From assembly GCA_900551915.1 (NCBI GenBank), contig URXT01000046.1, positions 1 to 13,913 on the forward strand: a DNA stretch of 13,913 nucleotides, given 5' to 3'. The notes beneath the pieces were generated by a model. That model saw only the letters and a list, made by a program, of their open reading frames with translations, searched no databases and was not told where the DNA came from. Made by a program: the position numbers and the translations under genes. Shown here piece by piece: positions 1 to 6,637 of this stretch. This DNA is from an uncultured bacterium. GTDB taxonomy: Bacteria > Cyanobacteriota > Vampirovibrionia > Gastranaerophilales > Gastranaerophilaceae. Within the stretch, counting starts at the first letter, position 1. The number at the start of each line of letters is the position of its first letter.

Positions 1-57
1 AAAAAACGGATTCCTTGAGGCAGGATGCCCTGTTGTTACTCCTGCGCTCGCAATGAC
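1..57. repeat. Fragment of a dispersed palindromic (REP-like) element at the left edge
   Basis: On the minus strand the stretch around 44-57 reads CGTCATTGCGAGCGC, the core that I recognise from short dispersed palindromic elements found in many copies in several bacterial groups. The rest of the segment (to about position 5, GGAATCCG on the minus strand) resembles the other arm of such elements. Only one copy lies in this window, so copy number is not shown here. The window begins inside it, which is typical for an assembly that breaks at repeats. The ATG at 53 of the following open frame lies inside this element. Confidence 0.45.
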
Positions 58-931
58 GCAACGAAATACGTCTAAAGCAAAACGGTGCAACAACAATGTA
101 ACGAACAGTTCACCGCTCACTATTCACTTTTCACTAAATAACGAAACGGTCTTTTCACCTTTCACTTCTCACTTTTCACTTCCAAAAAATCCCGCTTTCA
201 CAATGGCGGAGGTCCTCATCACCCTCGGTATAATCGGAATCATTGCCGCAATGACTTTGCCTGCTCTAATTCAAAGAAAACAAGAAAAAGTTACAGTCAA
301 TCAGCTTAAGAAAAGTTATTCACTATTGCAGCAAGTTTATCAGCGGATGGTGTATGAAATCGGCTCAGAGCCCAAGGATTGGGGAATGACAGGCATGTAT
401 GATGTGAGCAGCCACATAATTATGGCAAACAAATTTGCTCCGTATTTCAAAATTCTTCAAAATTGTATCGGAAAAGATTCTACATTTACAAGAAAGCATT
501 GTGTTGATGATTCGGAATATGCCAATTCTCAAAATTATGCCTCAGTCCGGATAATTGACGGAACGACATTGATATTCAGACATTGGATAGAGCAATGCAA
601 TTTTAAATGGGGTACAACAAAGCCTCTTGAAAATGTGTGCGGCGAAATTATTGTTGATGTAAACGGTACAAAATCACCAAATATGCTTGGGCAGGATATG
701 TTCCCGTTTTATCTGACAAATTATGGTGTAATTCCGGCTGGTATGCAAGGCGAAACTTCACAACCATTTAAAAAACATTGTAATTTGTCCTCTGGTTCAT
801 GGGGTACTGATTTGGGCGGCAATTTCAAGAACGGTTTCGGATGTACTGCATGGATTGTGTTTAATGAAAACATGGATTACTTGCGATGCAAAGATTTGGA
901 TTGGGGAGGAAAAACAAAGTGCGGCAAATAA
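53..931 (+). CDS. Type IV pilin-like / type II secretion pseudopilin-like protein with repeat-derived leader
   Basis: This is a secreted or fibre-forming protein of the type IV pilin superfamily. Counting from the ATG at 53 (292 aa), residues 49-53 read F-T-M-A-E, followed by a hydrophobic helix to about residue 70 (VLITLGIIGIIAAMTLP). This is the class III signal: prepilin peptidase would cut before Phe49, leaving Glu as mature residue 5. The residue before the cut is Ala, not the usual Gly. The mature globular part (about 240 aa) has eight cysteines, an even number that suits disulfides, and a D-V-N-G-x-K-x-P-N segment near residues 203-211 like the metal-binding or structural loops of pseudopilins. 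The start is uncertain: the ATG at 53 has no Shine-Dalgarno site and lies in a repeat element, the frame is open to the window edge, and the next in-frame ATG (203) is within the cleavage motif. No secretion or pilus assembly genes are nearby, so it is an orphan. I infer a surface or periplasmic role; the partner is unknown. Confidence 0.8.
   Translation: MTQRNTSKAKRCNNNVTNSSPLTIHFSLNNETVFSPFTSHFSLPKNPAFTMAEVLITLGIIGIIAAMTLPALIQRKQEKVTVNQLKKSYSLLQQVYQRMVYEIGSEPKDWGMTGMYDVSSHIIMANKFAPYFKILQNCIGKDSTFTRKHCVDDSEYANSQNYASVRIIDGTTLIFRHWIEQCNFKWGTTKPLENVCGEIIVDVNGTKSPNMLGQDMFPFYLTNYGVIPAGMQGETSQPFKKHCNLSSGSWGTDLGGNFKNGFGCTAWIVFNENMDYLRCKDLDWGGKTKCGK
110..181 (+). repeat. Imperfect direct repeat, 45-base period, in the pilin leader
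   Basis: Two 27-base copies start at 110 and at 155 and agree at 22 of 27 positions; both end in TTCACTTTTCACT or a near form. Each is itself built from TTCAC/TCACT hexamer-like units. The 45-base period equals 15 codons, so the leader peptide contains two related segments, S-P-L-T-I-H-F-S-L and S-P-F-T-S-H-F-S-L. The repeat ends 15 bases before the codon for the first mature pilin residue. Confidence 0.75.
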
Positions 932-933
932 AA

Positions 934-952
934 AGCGGCCGTTAAGGCCGCT
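934..952 (-). terminator. Intrinsic terminator between convergent genes
   Basis: A 7-bp stem (AGCGGCC/GGCCGCT) with a 5-base loop lies just after the pilin stop codon. On the minus strand the stem is followed by TTTTTATTTG, a usable U-tract, so it fits best as the terminator of the small minus-strand gene that ends at 959. On the plus strand no U-tract follows, although the hairpin may still protect or partly stop the pilin transcript. Confidence 0.75.
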
Positions 953-958
953 GAATGA

Positions 959-1291
959 CTATTCGATAACTTGACCTGCACCTGGGTTCCTTCCGGGCAA
1001 ACAGACGCCGAATTGACAATTAGAGTTATAGTTATTAGGGGTTATAGTTCCGGATTCAGTTCCTGCTGCAGCTCCTGTTTCAGTGTTAATCAATGCATCA
1101 TGGTAGGGCTCAACATAACGGGGGCGAAAAGCATCAGGCTTTTGAATATTTTTAACATTATCAGGCAGATATTTTTCCTGGAGTGTGGGTTTAGTTATGG
1201 AATAAGCGCAGGAATTTCCGCTTATTGCGCAAGATGCAGCCGCCGGTAGTGTTATCAAAACTGCAGCCATTATTAAAAATATCTTTTTCAT
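959..1291 (-). CDS. Small secreted protein of unknown function, four cysteines
   Basis: The start at 1291 gives 110 aa beginning M-K-K-I-F-L-I-M with a Sec signal peptide (hydrophobic residues 4-16, then P-A-A-A-S-C). Cleavage near residue 19-21 is likely. Cys21 with A-A-S before it is only a weak lipobox, so lipoprotein processing is possible but not convincing. The mature part has Cys21, Cys28, Cys92 and Cys97, spaced as two pairs, which suggests disulfides after export. The rest is polar and Asn/Gly/Pro-rich with no domain I recognise. An AAAGG site lies about 10 bases before the ATG. A longer reading from 1435 is open, but its first 48 residues show no signal peptide and cover a structured leader, so I prefer 1291. 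The gene ends at a good terminator and is probably a single-gene unit. Confidence 0.65.
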   Translation of the reverse strand: MKKIFLIMAAVLITLPAAASCAISGNSCAYSITKPTLQEKYLPDNVKNIQKPDAFRPRYVEPYHDALINTETGAAAGTESGTITPNNYNSNCQFGVCLPGRNPGAGQVIE

Positions 1292-1321
1292 ATCAACCAA
1301 CCTTTCGTATATCCAACCAAC
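1291..1321. repeat. Short direct repeat around the ribosome binding site
   Basis: TATCAACCAACC (1291-1302) and TATCCAACCAAC (1309-1320) are near copies 18 bases apart, directly upstream of the start codon of the small minus-strand gene. On the mRNA they read as GGTTGGTTGATA and GTTGGTTGGATA and flank the AAAGG ribosome binding site. Chance or a slippage duplication is possible. Confidence 0.45.
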
Positions 1322-1343
1322 TACATCATAAACGACTATGGCT

Positions 1344-1444
1344 GGGTTTTCATTGCCGAAAAGTGGAATATTTTTAAAACCCTTGTAACTAACAAAGCTT
1401 TGACAGCTTCCGGTTAGTGCCCGGATACTTATCAAAACTTTGTT
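1344..1444 (-). ncRNA. Candidate structured 5' leader (two stem-loops)
   Basis: On the minus strand, upstream of the small secreted gene, two helices can form. The first is a 13-bp stem made of 1432-1444 and 1391-1403, perfect except for one G-U pair. It encloses a 5-bp hairpin (CCGG/CCGG core, 7-base loop). The second is a 7-bp stem GGGTTTT/AAAACCC (1376-1382 with 1344-1350) with a 25-base loop. The G-U pair of the long stem would be a C-A mismatch on the plus strand, so the fold favours minus-strand RNA. The start codon is about 50 bases further on. I compared it by eye with the common riboswitch cores (c-di-GMP-I, cobalamin, glycine, preQ1) and saw no match. It may be a regulatory leader, a processing site or a relic of a palindromic repeat. 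Confidence 0.4.
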
Positions 1445-1467
1445 GGGCTTAGTTTATAAGATAAATG

Positions 1468-1929
1468 TTAATAATTAGGTTTGTCTATGATAATCCCGCG
1501 ATTTTTGTAGTTAATTTGTTTGCGCTGCTGTTCATACATTTCATTGCGTTCGGTTTCACTTTTTCTAACGCCTTCATAGCAGAAAGCTTTAGCGTCTTCT
1601 GTGAGGGTTTTGCAGTGGTCAATTGCTTTTTCAAAATTAATTCTTCTTTCTGCCCAGTAATTACTTTTTGTTCTTTCGGCATCGACAAAATTTATTATAT
1701 TCAAAATATTTTCTTTGTCGTTAAGTTTTGCGTTTTCATAACCGGGTTCACAAAACTCGCTCCATTGTGGAATTTCATAGGAAGGCGCAGAGGTTTGTAC
1801 TTCTTCAATTTCTGAAGTAATTTCCGGAGTTTGGACTTCCTGAAGAGTAACTTCTTCTGTCTCATTTGCAGAAACTGGAAGCATAAATAATGTTAATAAA
1901 ACCGAAAGCAGAATTAATTTTTTACCCAT
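1468..1929 (-). CDS. Secreted protein of unknown function
   Basis: The protein has 153 aa. Residues 1-21 form a clear Sec signal peptide (M-G-K-K, a hydrophobic core of about 15 residues, then L-P-V-S-A with cleavage after Ala21). Residues 22-50 are acidic, rich in Glu/Thr and low-complexity, likely a flexible linker. Residues 55-140 look alpha-helical and carry Cys60, Cys106 and Cys117; the last segment is rich in Arg/Lys/Glu. I do not recognise a family. The start at 1929 is supported by an AGGTGA Shine-Dalgarno sequence 3 bases upstream. It lies 23 bases after the acyl-CoA synthetase stop codon and is probably cotranscribed with it, though a TATAAT box (1947-1952, minus) without a clear -35 lies in the gap. 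I see no terminator after it. Confidence 0.7.
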   Translation of the reverse strand: MGKKLILLSVLLTLFMLPVSANETEEVTLQEVQTPEITSEIEEVQTSAPSYEIPQWSEFCEPGYENAKLNDKENILNIINFVDAERTKSNYWAERRINFEKAIDHCKTLTEDAKAFCYEGVRKSETERNEMYEQQRKQINYKNRGIIIDKPNY

Positions 1930-1952
1930 AAATCACCTTTATCAATATTATA

Positions 1953-3626
1953 TTAAGCTTTGACAAGCTCGCTGACTTCTTTTCTTTTAACTTTACGTGT
2001 TGTTGTTCTTGGAAGCGGAGCTTTGCTAATAACTATATTAATAGGACGTTTGTATGGTGTCAAGCGTTGTGATAAACGTTTAACTTCATCTCTGCATAAT
2101 TTATCAACAGTCACATCATCATATTTTGAGTAAAGTTCTTCTGTTGGAACAATAACGGCAGCTATATCTTCAGTACCGTCTTTTGAGCCGAACGAATGAG
2201 AAACTCCGATTACGCAGACTTCTGCAAAATAAGAACTTTTCTCCAGAACTGATTCAACCTCCTCGGGAAAGACTTTTTTGCCGCCTGAAAGAACAATCAT
2301 ATTTTTAATACGGCCTGTTATGTAAATATGACCATCAGGCGTAATTTTCGCAATATCGCCGGTGTGAAGCCATCCATCTGCATCAATTGTTTCAGCAGTA
2401 AGTTCCGGCTGGTTGTGATAACCCTTCATAATACAATCGCCTTTCAGCTGAAGTTCTCCGGTGGTTTGGTCAATTCGGGCTTGAAAACTTCTCAACGGTC
2501 TTCCGACAGAGGCAAGGTCGTGGCGTTTGTCTGTATTCACCGAAACGACTGGGCTTGTTTCTGAAAGTCCGTAACCCTGATAAACTTTTATCCCTATTCT
2601 CTCAAAGAATTCTCCTACTGAAATGTCAAGCGGTGCTCCGCCCGAAATGCAGCCCATAAAATGTCCGCCAAATTTGTCATGAATTTTTTTGAACATAATT
2701 TTTTTGATTGTGTAAGAGGGTATAAATTTTGAAATTCCGAACATGATTTTAAAAAGGTTTTGAACATGTTTTGGCGAATTGTTAATTTCGGTTTCTATTC
2801 CCGCCTTCAAAAGTTTTAAAAATGCAGGAACTACAATCATAAAATCAACTTTTTTAGCGCGCATAATTCCTAAAATATCTTTTGGTTTTAAGCTCGGCGT
2901 ATAGTAAACACTGAAACCAAAGTTAAGAAATGTGCTAAAACCGACGGTCATTTCAAAAAGATGGTTCATAGGAAGTATGGAAAGAACAGTGACTTTTCTG
3001 TCGGGAAGAATGGATTTTAAAGCTTCTTCTAAATCATCTAGCTGCGTCATCATATTCAAGAAAGAGATTTCAACTCCTTTAGGGGCGCCCGTTGTGCCTG
3101 ATGTGTAAATTATAAAGGCTGTAGATTTGAGCGAACGCGGGCGCCAGCGCGCTTCATAATTTTCAGGAAGATTATAAAGGCTTTTGTAACCTTGGTTTGG
3201 ATGTGGTTCGTCCATAACAATTATGTCTTTGATAAACGGCAATTCTTTTTGAAGTTCTGCAGCTTTTTCAATGTAAGTCTCTGAAACCAGCATAACGCTT
3301 GGTTCACAATCCGAAAGAATGCTGTGAAGTTCGTATTTTGTAAGTTTGACATCCAGAGGCACCGTAATCATTCCGGTCATGGCAGAGGCAAAAACGCAGG
3401 CGCCGTATTCAGGTTTAGATTCTGACAAAATCGCGAGCCTGTCGCCTTTTTTTACGCCTAAATCATCTATTAAATAACTCCCGAGTTTTCTTGACAAAAG
3501 CCCGATACCTTTGTAAGTAAATTCTTTCCAGCCAAGCTGGGTTTTTGTACCGAGCGCAATTCTTTCACCATAACGTTTTGTGCGTTCATCAAGCAAATGA
3601 AGCACATTTTTTCTTCCTGCTGCCAT
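1953..3626 (-). CDS. AMP-forming acyl-CoA synthetase (long-chain fatty acid--CoA ligase type)
   Basis: This cytoplasmic enzyme of the ANL superfamily would activate a carboxylic acid, probably a fatty acid, with ATP to an acyl-adenylate and then form the CoA thioester. At 557 aa it has the usual length. The motifs are complete: A3 phosphate loop at residues 174-184 (Y-T-S-G-T-T-G-A-P-K-G), A5 at 349-359 (Y-Q-G-Y-G-L-S-E-T-S-P), A7 at 418-424 (G-W-L-H-T-G-D), A8 hinge at 438-456 and the A10 region at 539-548, where Lys545 is the expected adenylation lysine although the preceding Gly of the consensus is Arg. The overall style is FadD-like, but acyl-acyl carrier protein synthetases share these motifs, so the acceptor cannot be fixed from sequence alone. 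The likely RBS is AGGGG 12 bases before the ATG. A promoter lies in the 122-base gap after thiL, and a small secreted protein gene follows. Confidence 0.88.
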   Translation of the reverse strand: MAAGRKNVLHLLDERTKRYGERIALGTKTQLGWKEFTYKGIGLLSRKLGSYLIDDLGVKKGDRLAILSESKPEYGACVFASAMTGMITVPLDVKLTKYELHSILSDCEPSVMLVSETYIEKAAELQKELPFIKDIIVMDEPHPNQGYKSLYNLPENYEARWRPRSLKSTAFIIYTSGTTGAPKGVEISFLNMMTQLDDLEEALKSILPDRKVTVLSILPMNHLFEMTVGFSTFLNFGFSVYYTPSLKPKDILGIMRAKKVDFMIVVPAFLKLLKAGIETEINNSPKHVQNLFKIMFGISKFIPSYTIKKIMFKKIHDKFGGHFMGCISGGAPLDISVGEFFERIGIKVYQGYGLSETSPVVSVNTDKRHDLASVGRPLRSFQARIDQTTGELQLKGDCIMKGYHNQPELTAETIDADGWLHTGDIAKITPDGHIYITGRIKNMIVLSGGKKVFPEEVESVLEKSSYFAEVCVIGVSHSFGSKDGTEDIAAVIVPTEELYSKYDDVTVDKLCRDEVKRLSQRLTPYKRPINIVISKAPLPRTTTRKVKRKEVSELVKA

Positions 3627-3670
3627 ATACTTTCTTAACCCCTATACTTAAAATACACCATTATAAGTAA

Positions 3671-3699
3671 AGAATATATTTTTTTACGGCAAAAGTCAA
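3671..3699 (-). promoter_or_regulatory. Putative promoter of the acyl-CoA synthetase gene
   Basis: On the minus strand TTGACT (3694-3699) and TATTCT (3671-3676) are separated by 17 bases, a vegetative sigma-70-type layout, 45 bases before the start codon. A second TATAAT (within 3660-3670) lies closer to the gene but has no matching -35 box. The gap between thiL and this gene shows no convincing terminator, so read-through from thiL is also possible. Confidence 0.4.
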
Positions 3700-3748
3700 G
3701 TTTTTGAAGCTGAATGCTTGCATTTAAGATTTTTAAAAGTGTGTAAGA

Positions 3749-4663
3749 TTATAACTCATTTTTAAAATGGTTAAAAAGTTTTTCTTCAACTTCTTCTTGT
3801 GAAAAAAGTTTTTCTTCATTTTCGAATTTTACTGTGACTCCAAAACCCGGCCTGACTTCTCCGATTATTGTAAAATTCTTTGCAATTTCATCAGGTACGG
3901 TTGCGATTAACTGATAATCTTCCCCGCCGAAGAAAATTAAATCCCTGTAATCCTTGAACATTTTCAAATCTTTATCAAACGGGATTTTGTCAAAATCTAT
4001 GAAAAGATTTACATTGCTTGCGCCTGCGACCTGCGACAAAGCGTCCATAAGCCCGTCTGAAGTATCCATCATCGCGTAATCTTCTTTAATATTCTCTGAA
4101 ATCTGTTTTGAAAATTCAAATTGCGGCACTGGCAGAAGATGCGCGTCAAGGAATTTTTGCGGTTTGGACTGTCCGTTCATTAATAGTCTTAAACCTGCAC
4201 CGCTTGAGCCATGTTCGCCGGAAACGATTATTTTTTGTCCGGGGCGCGCGTTTGAACGTGAAGAAATCCTCAAATCCCCGCATCTTCCGATTGCCGTGAC
4301 TGAAATGAAAATTTTGTCCGAGCCGGTTATGTCGCCGCCGACAACTTGAACGTCTTTTGATACAGCTTTTACGCCTTTATAAAATTCCTCGACAAAACCG
4401 CAGGAAATTTCTTTTGGAAGTGAAAGCGCGATAGTTAAATACTTTGGTTCCGCGCCGCTTGCACAAATGTCGGAAATGTTTACTGCTGCAGCTTTCCAGC
4501 CGAGCTTGAACGGAGTTGTGTAATCCGTTTTGAAATGAATATCTTCAACAAGGCTGTCCTGGGTTATTACAATTCCCAAATCCTTTAGATAAGCGCAGTC
4601 ATCCCCGATAAAGCTTGAGTTTAATGTTGATTTTATAATGTTTATTAATTCTTTTTCTTTCAT
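3749..4663 (-). CDS. thiL: Thiamine-monophosphate kinase
   Basis: ThiL phosphorylates thiamine monophosphate to thiamine diphosphate with ATP, the last step of cofactor synthesis, in the cytoplasm. The 304-aa protein has the family's signature order: G-D-D-C-A at 20-24, T-Q-D-S-L-V-E-D-I-H-F at 34-44, V-N-I-S-D-I-C-A-S-G-A at 61-71, G-G-D-I-T-G-S at 109-115, S-R-S-N-A-R-P-G at 135-142, M-D-T-S-D-G-L at 199-205 and G-G-E-D-Y at 246-250. The acidic residues (Asp21, Asp22, Asp36, Asp65, Asp111, Asp203) correspond to the Mg-binding aspartates of the family. The start has only a weak ribosome binding site and is 19 bases after the stop of the c-di-GMP gene, so translation may depend on coupling. 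No other thiamine genes are in the window. Confidence 0.95.
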   Translation of the reverse strand: MKEKELINIIKSTLNSSFIGDDCAYLKDLGIVITQDSLVEDIHFKTDYTTPFKLGWKAAAVNISDICASGAEPKYLTIALSLPKEISCGFVEEFYKGVKAVSKDVQVVGGDITGSDKIFISVTAIGRCGDLRISSRSNARPGQKIIVSGEHGSSGAGLRLLMNGQSKPQKFLDAHLLPVPQFEFSKQISENIKEDYAMMDTSDGLMDALSQVAGASNVNLFIDFDKIPFDKDLKMFKDYRDLIFFGGEDYQLIATVPDEIAKNFTIIGEVRPGFGVTVKFENEEKLFSQEEVEEKLFNHFKNEL

Positions 4664-4682
4664 CTTTAAACCGGCTGTTGAA

Positions 4683-6587
4683 TTAGTTTAAATCTTGTCC
4701 GATTAGTGTTACAAATTCCTGAACAAGAGCTTCGCTCCATTTTTTGCCTGTATCTTTTTTAATTTCAATTAAAGCTTCTACCGGCGAAAGTTTTGCTCTG
4801 TACGGTCTGTGTTCGGTTAGTGCAAAATATGCGTCAACAATCAAGATTATTTGTGAAGTTATAGGAATTTCGTCTTTTGCAATTTTTCCGGGATAGCCTG
4901 TTCCGTCCCAGTTTTCGTGGTGATGTTCGACTATCGGAATTATCTCCTGAATATAAGAAATCGGTTTCAAAATTTCGCGTGCTGCAATTATCGGATGTTC
5001 CTGAATGTGGCGGCGTTCGTCTTCTGTTAAAGGCGTAGATTTCTGCAAAATTTCTTTCGGAAGCATAATATTTCCGATATCGTAGAGCAAAACTGCAATT
5101 CTAAGCTTGTCGATTTCCTCTTTTGGCAGGTCAAATCTTTTTGCAAGCGAGGCTGCGAGAAGAACTTTTGATTTAACAGAACCCTGCTCATGCAGCGGAT
5201 TGTAGCTTTTAGTCAGCATATCGGCTGCTGTGTAAAGAACTTCTTTTGGAAGCTCGGATTGTTCTTTGATGGTTTTTAGTTTACCTGTCAATTCTTCAGC
5301 AAGATTTTGCTCAATCGGCACATTGTGTTTTGACAAGATATCAAGGAATGTATTTACAGCAATCTCCTGCCAGCTGGTTTCCGTAATCGGTTTTGCCATT
5401 GTAACCTGATTGCGCCCGTTTCTTTTTGACTGATACATTGCCTGGTCTGTGAGTTCAAGAAGCTCGTCAAGGCTGTCTGAATGCTCTAAAAAGGTTGCAA
5501 CACCAATGCTTGCTGTAATGCGGCCGATTGTATCAAGTTCTCGTTCTTCAACTGCTTTCCGAATTCTCTCTGCGGCTGTCATTGCGCCTGTGGAGTCAAT
5601 TCCCGGAAGAAGAATGTTAAATTCTTCACCGCCCATGCGGGCTGCAACGTCTATTGAGCGTGCATTTTTTTTCAAAACATCAGCGACTGTTTTAATTGCC
5701 AAATCTCCGTAAGCATGGCCGTATTCGTCATTAATCTTTTTCAGAAAATCCAAATCAAGCCCGATAACACTGAAAGGCTGCTTCTGGCGGAGTGAACGCG
5801 TAACTTCTTTTGAAATATACTCTTCAAAATATCTTCTATTGTAAAGTCCGGTGAGCGCGTCTGTTACAGCCTGTTCTCTAACTGCCTGGAAAAGGTCTGC
5901 AATTGTAATTGCCATTTCGATTTGCTGTGCAAAGATTGTCAGGAAATCTGTTTCACTTTCGGCAAGCTCGTCTCTTGAAGAAAATACACAAAACAAACCA
6001 AACTGGCGGTTTCTTGTATAAAGCGGAATATTTATGAGTAATTTACTTCTCATTCCGCTCATAACTTTGTCAAAGGTTTCTTTCGGCATATCCGGAATTA
6101 TGTTTTTCAAAGCTTGCGCAATATTTTTTGTAGTTGTAATCCTTTTTTCGTTCAGCGCCTGTCCGTAAATGCTGTCTTCAAAATAATTAAGCCTGCGCAT
6201 TTGCATAGGAATTTGTATTATTCCGTTAACCCTTTTTATCAGTGGATTGTCAGCTTCCGCAATAACGGACATATAAGAACCTTTTTCATCTTCATATTTT
6301 CTTAGGATTGTGCTGTGAAGATAGCCGAGTTCCCCTTGAAGACTATTTACGATTGTTTCCAAAACACTTTCCAGAGGTCTTGACGAATTCATCATTTCCC
6401 AGATATGCTGAAGCGTAAGCATTCTTTTGTTAGCAATGTTCAGTTCCTGAGTGCGTGCCGCAATTTCTCTCTCCAGCTCAAGATTGCGTTCGTAAATCTC
6501 AAGATAATCCTGTTTGTTTCCGTAAACGCTGTTTTCGATTTCAGTTATGGTTTTTCTGTATTCTCTTAATTTATCGAAAAAATTCAT
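4683..6587 (-). CDS. GAF-GGDEF diguanylate cyclase with degenerate HD-GYP domain
   Basis: The 634-aa soluble protein has four parts: an N-terminal coiled coil (about 5-60), a GAF-like sensor domain (about 70-230), a GGDEF domain (about 238-400) and an HD-GYP-like domain (about 410-634). The active site G-G-E-E-F (319-323) is intact, and R-S-I-D (310-313) lies five residues before it, the spacing of the inhibitory I-site. It should therefore make cyclic di-GMP from two GTP and be product-inhibited. The HD-GYP part keeps H-H-E-N-W-D-G-T-G-Y-P (556-566), but the HD pair reads Tyr502-Asp503, the Lys after D-I-G is Asn506, and other usual His/Asp positions are changed. Phosphodiesterase activity is thus doubtful. 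There is no membrane segment. GAGGA lies 3 bases before the ATG. It is third in the ROK-GT9-GGDEF-thiL unit, 50 bases after the glycosyltransferase. Confidence 0.9.
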   Translation of the reverse strand: MNFFDKLREYRKTITEIENSVYGNKQDYLEIYERNLELEREIAARTQELNIANKRMLTLQHIWEMMNSSRPLESVLETIVNSLQGELGYLHSTILRKYEDEKGSYMSVIAEADNPLIKRVNGIIQIPMQMRRLNYFEDSIYGQALNEKRITTTKNIAQALKNIIPDMPKETFDKVMSGMRSKLLINIPLYTRNRQFGLFCVFSSRDELAESETDFLTIFAQQIEMAITIADLFQAVREQAVTDALTGLYNRRYFEEYISKEVTRSLRQKQPFSVIGLDLDFLKKINDEYGHAYGDLAIKTVADVLKKNARSIDVAARMGGEEFNILLPGIDSTGAMTAAERIRKAVEERELDTIGRITASIGVATFLEHSDSLDELLELTDQAMYQSKRNGRNQVTMAKPITETSWQEIAVNTFLDILSKHNVPIEQNLAEELTGKLKTIKEQSELPKEVLYTAADMLTKSYNPLHEQGSVKSKVLLAASLAKRFDLPKEEIDKLRIAVLLYDIGNIMLPKEILQKSTPLTEDERRHIQEHPIIAAREILKPISYIQEIIPIVEHHHENWDGTGYPGKIAKDEIPITSQIILIVDAYFALTEHRPYRAKLSPVEALIEIKKDTGKKWSEALVQEFVTLIGQDLN

Positions 6588-6637
6588 TATTCCTCTGCCG
6601 GGTCGGAATTAATAAAATCCATTAGCATTATAAACCA

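Noticed and set aside
110..181. CRISPR array from the short repeats
   Set aside because: There are only two imperfect copies, internally repetitive, with a short spacer and no cas genes.
1292..1435. N-terminal extension of the small secreted protein to an ATG at 1435
   Set aside because: The extra 48 residues have no export signal, would bury the clear signal peptide that begins at 1291, and coincide with the stem-loop leader; the 1291 start has a ribosome binding site.
1292..1467. A c-di-GMP-I (GEMM) riboswitch in the leader
   Set aside because: The conserved GACGCAAAGCC-type core and its receptor are missing, so I report only an unassigned structured leader.
1465..1815. Plus-strand open frame of 116 codons, rich in Phe and Val
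   Set aside because: It is the reverse of the secreted-protein gene at 1468-1929, which has a signal peptide and ribosome binding site. The Phe/Val richness is the expected mirror of Lys/Glu codons.
3700..3730. AATGCTTGCATT palindrome as a terminator after thiL
   Set aside because: The loop would be only two bases and no U-tract follows, so it is not a usable terminator.
6627..6632. TATAAT upstream of the GGDEF gene as a separate promoter
   Set aside because: No -35 box lies at the proper distance and there is no extended TG, so a chance match in AT-rich DNA is as likely.
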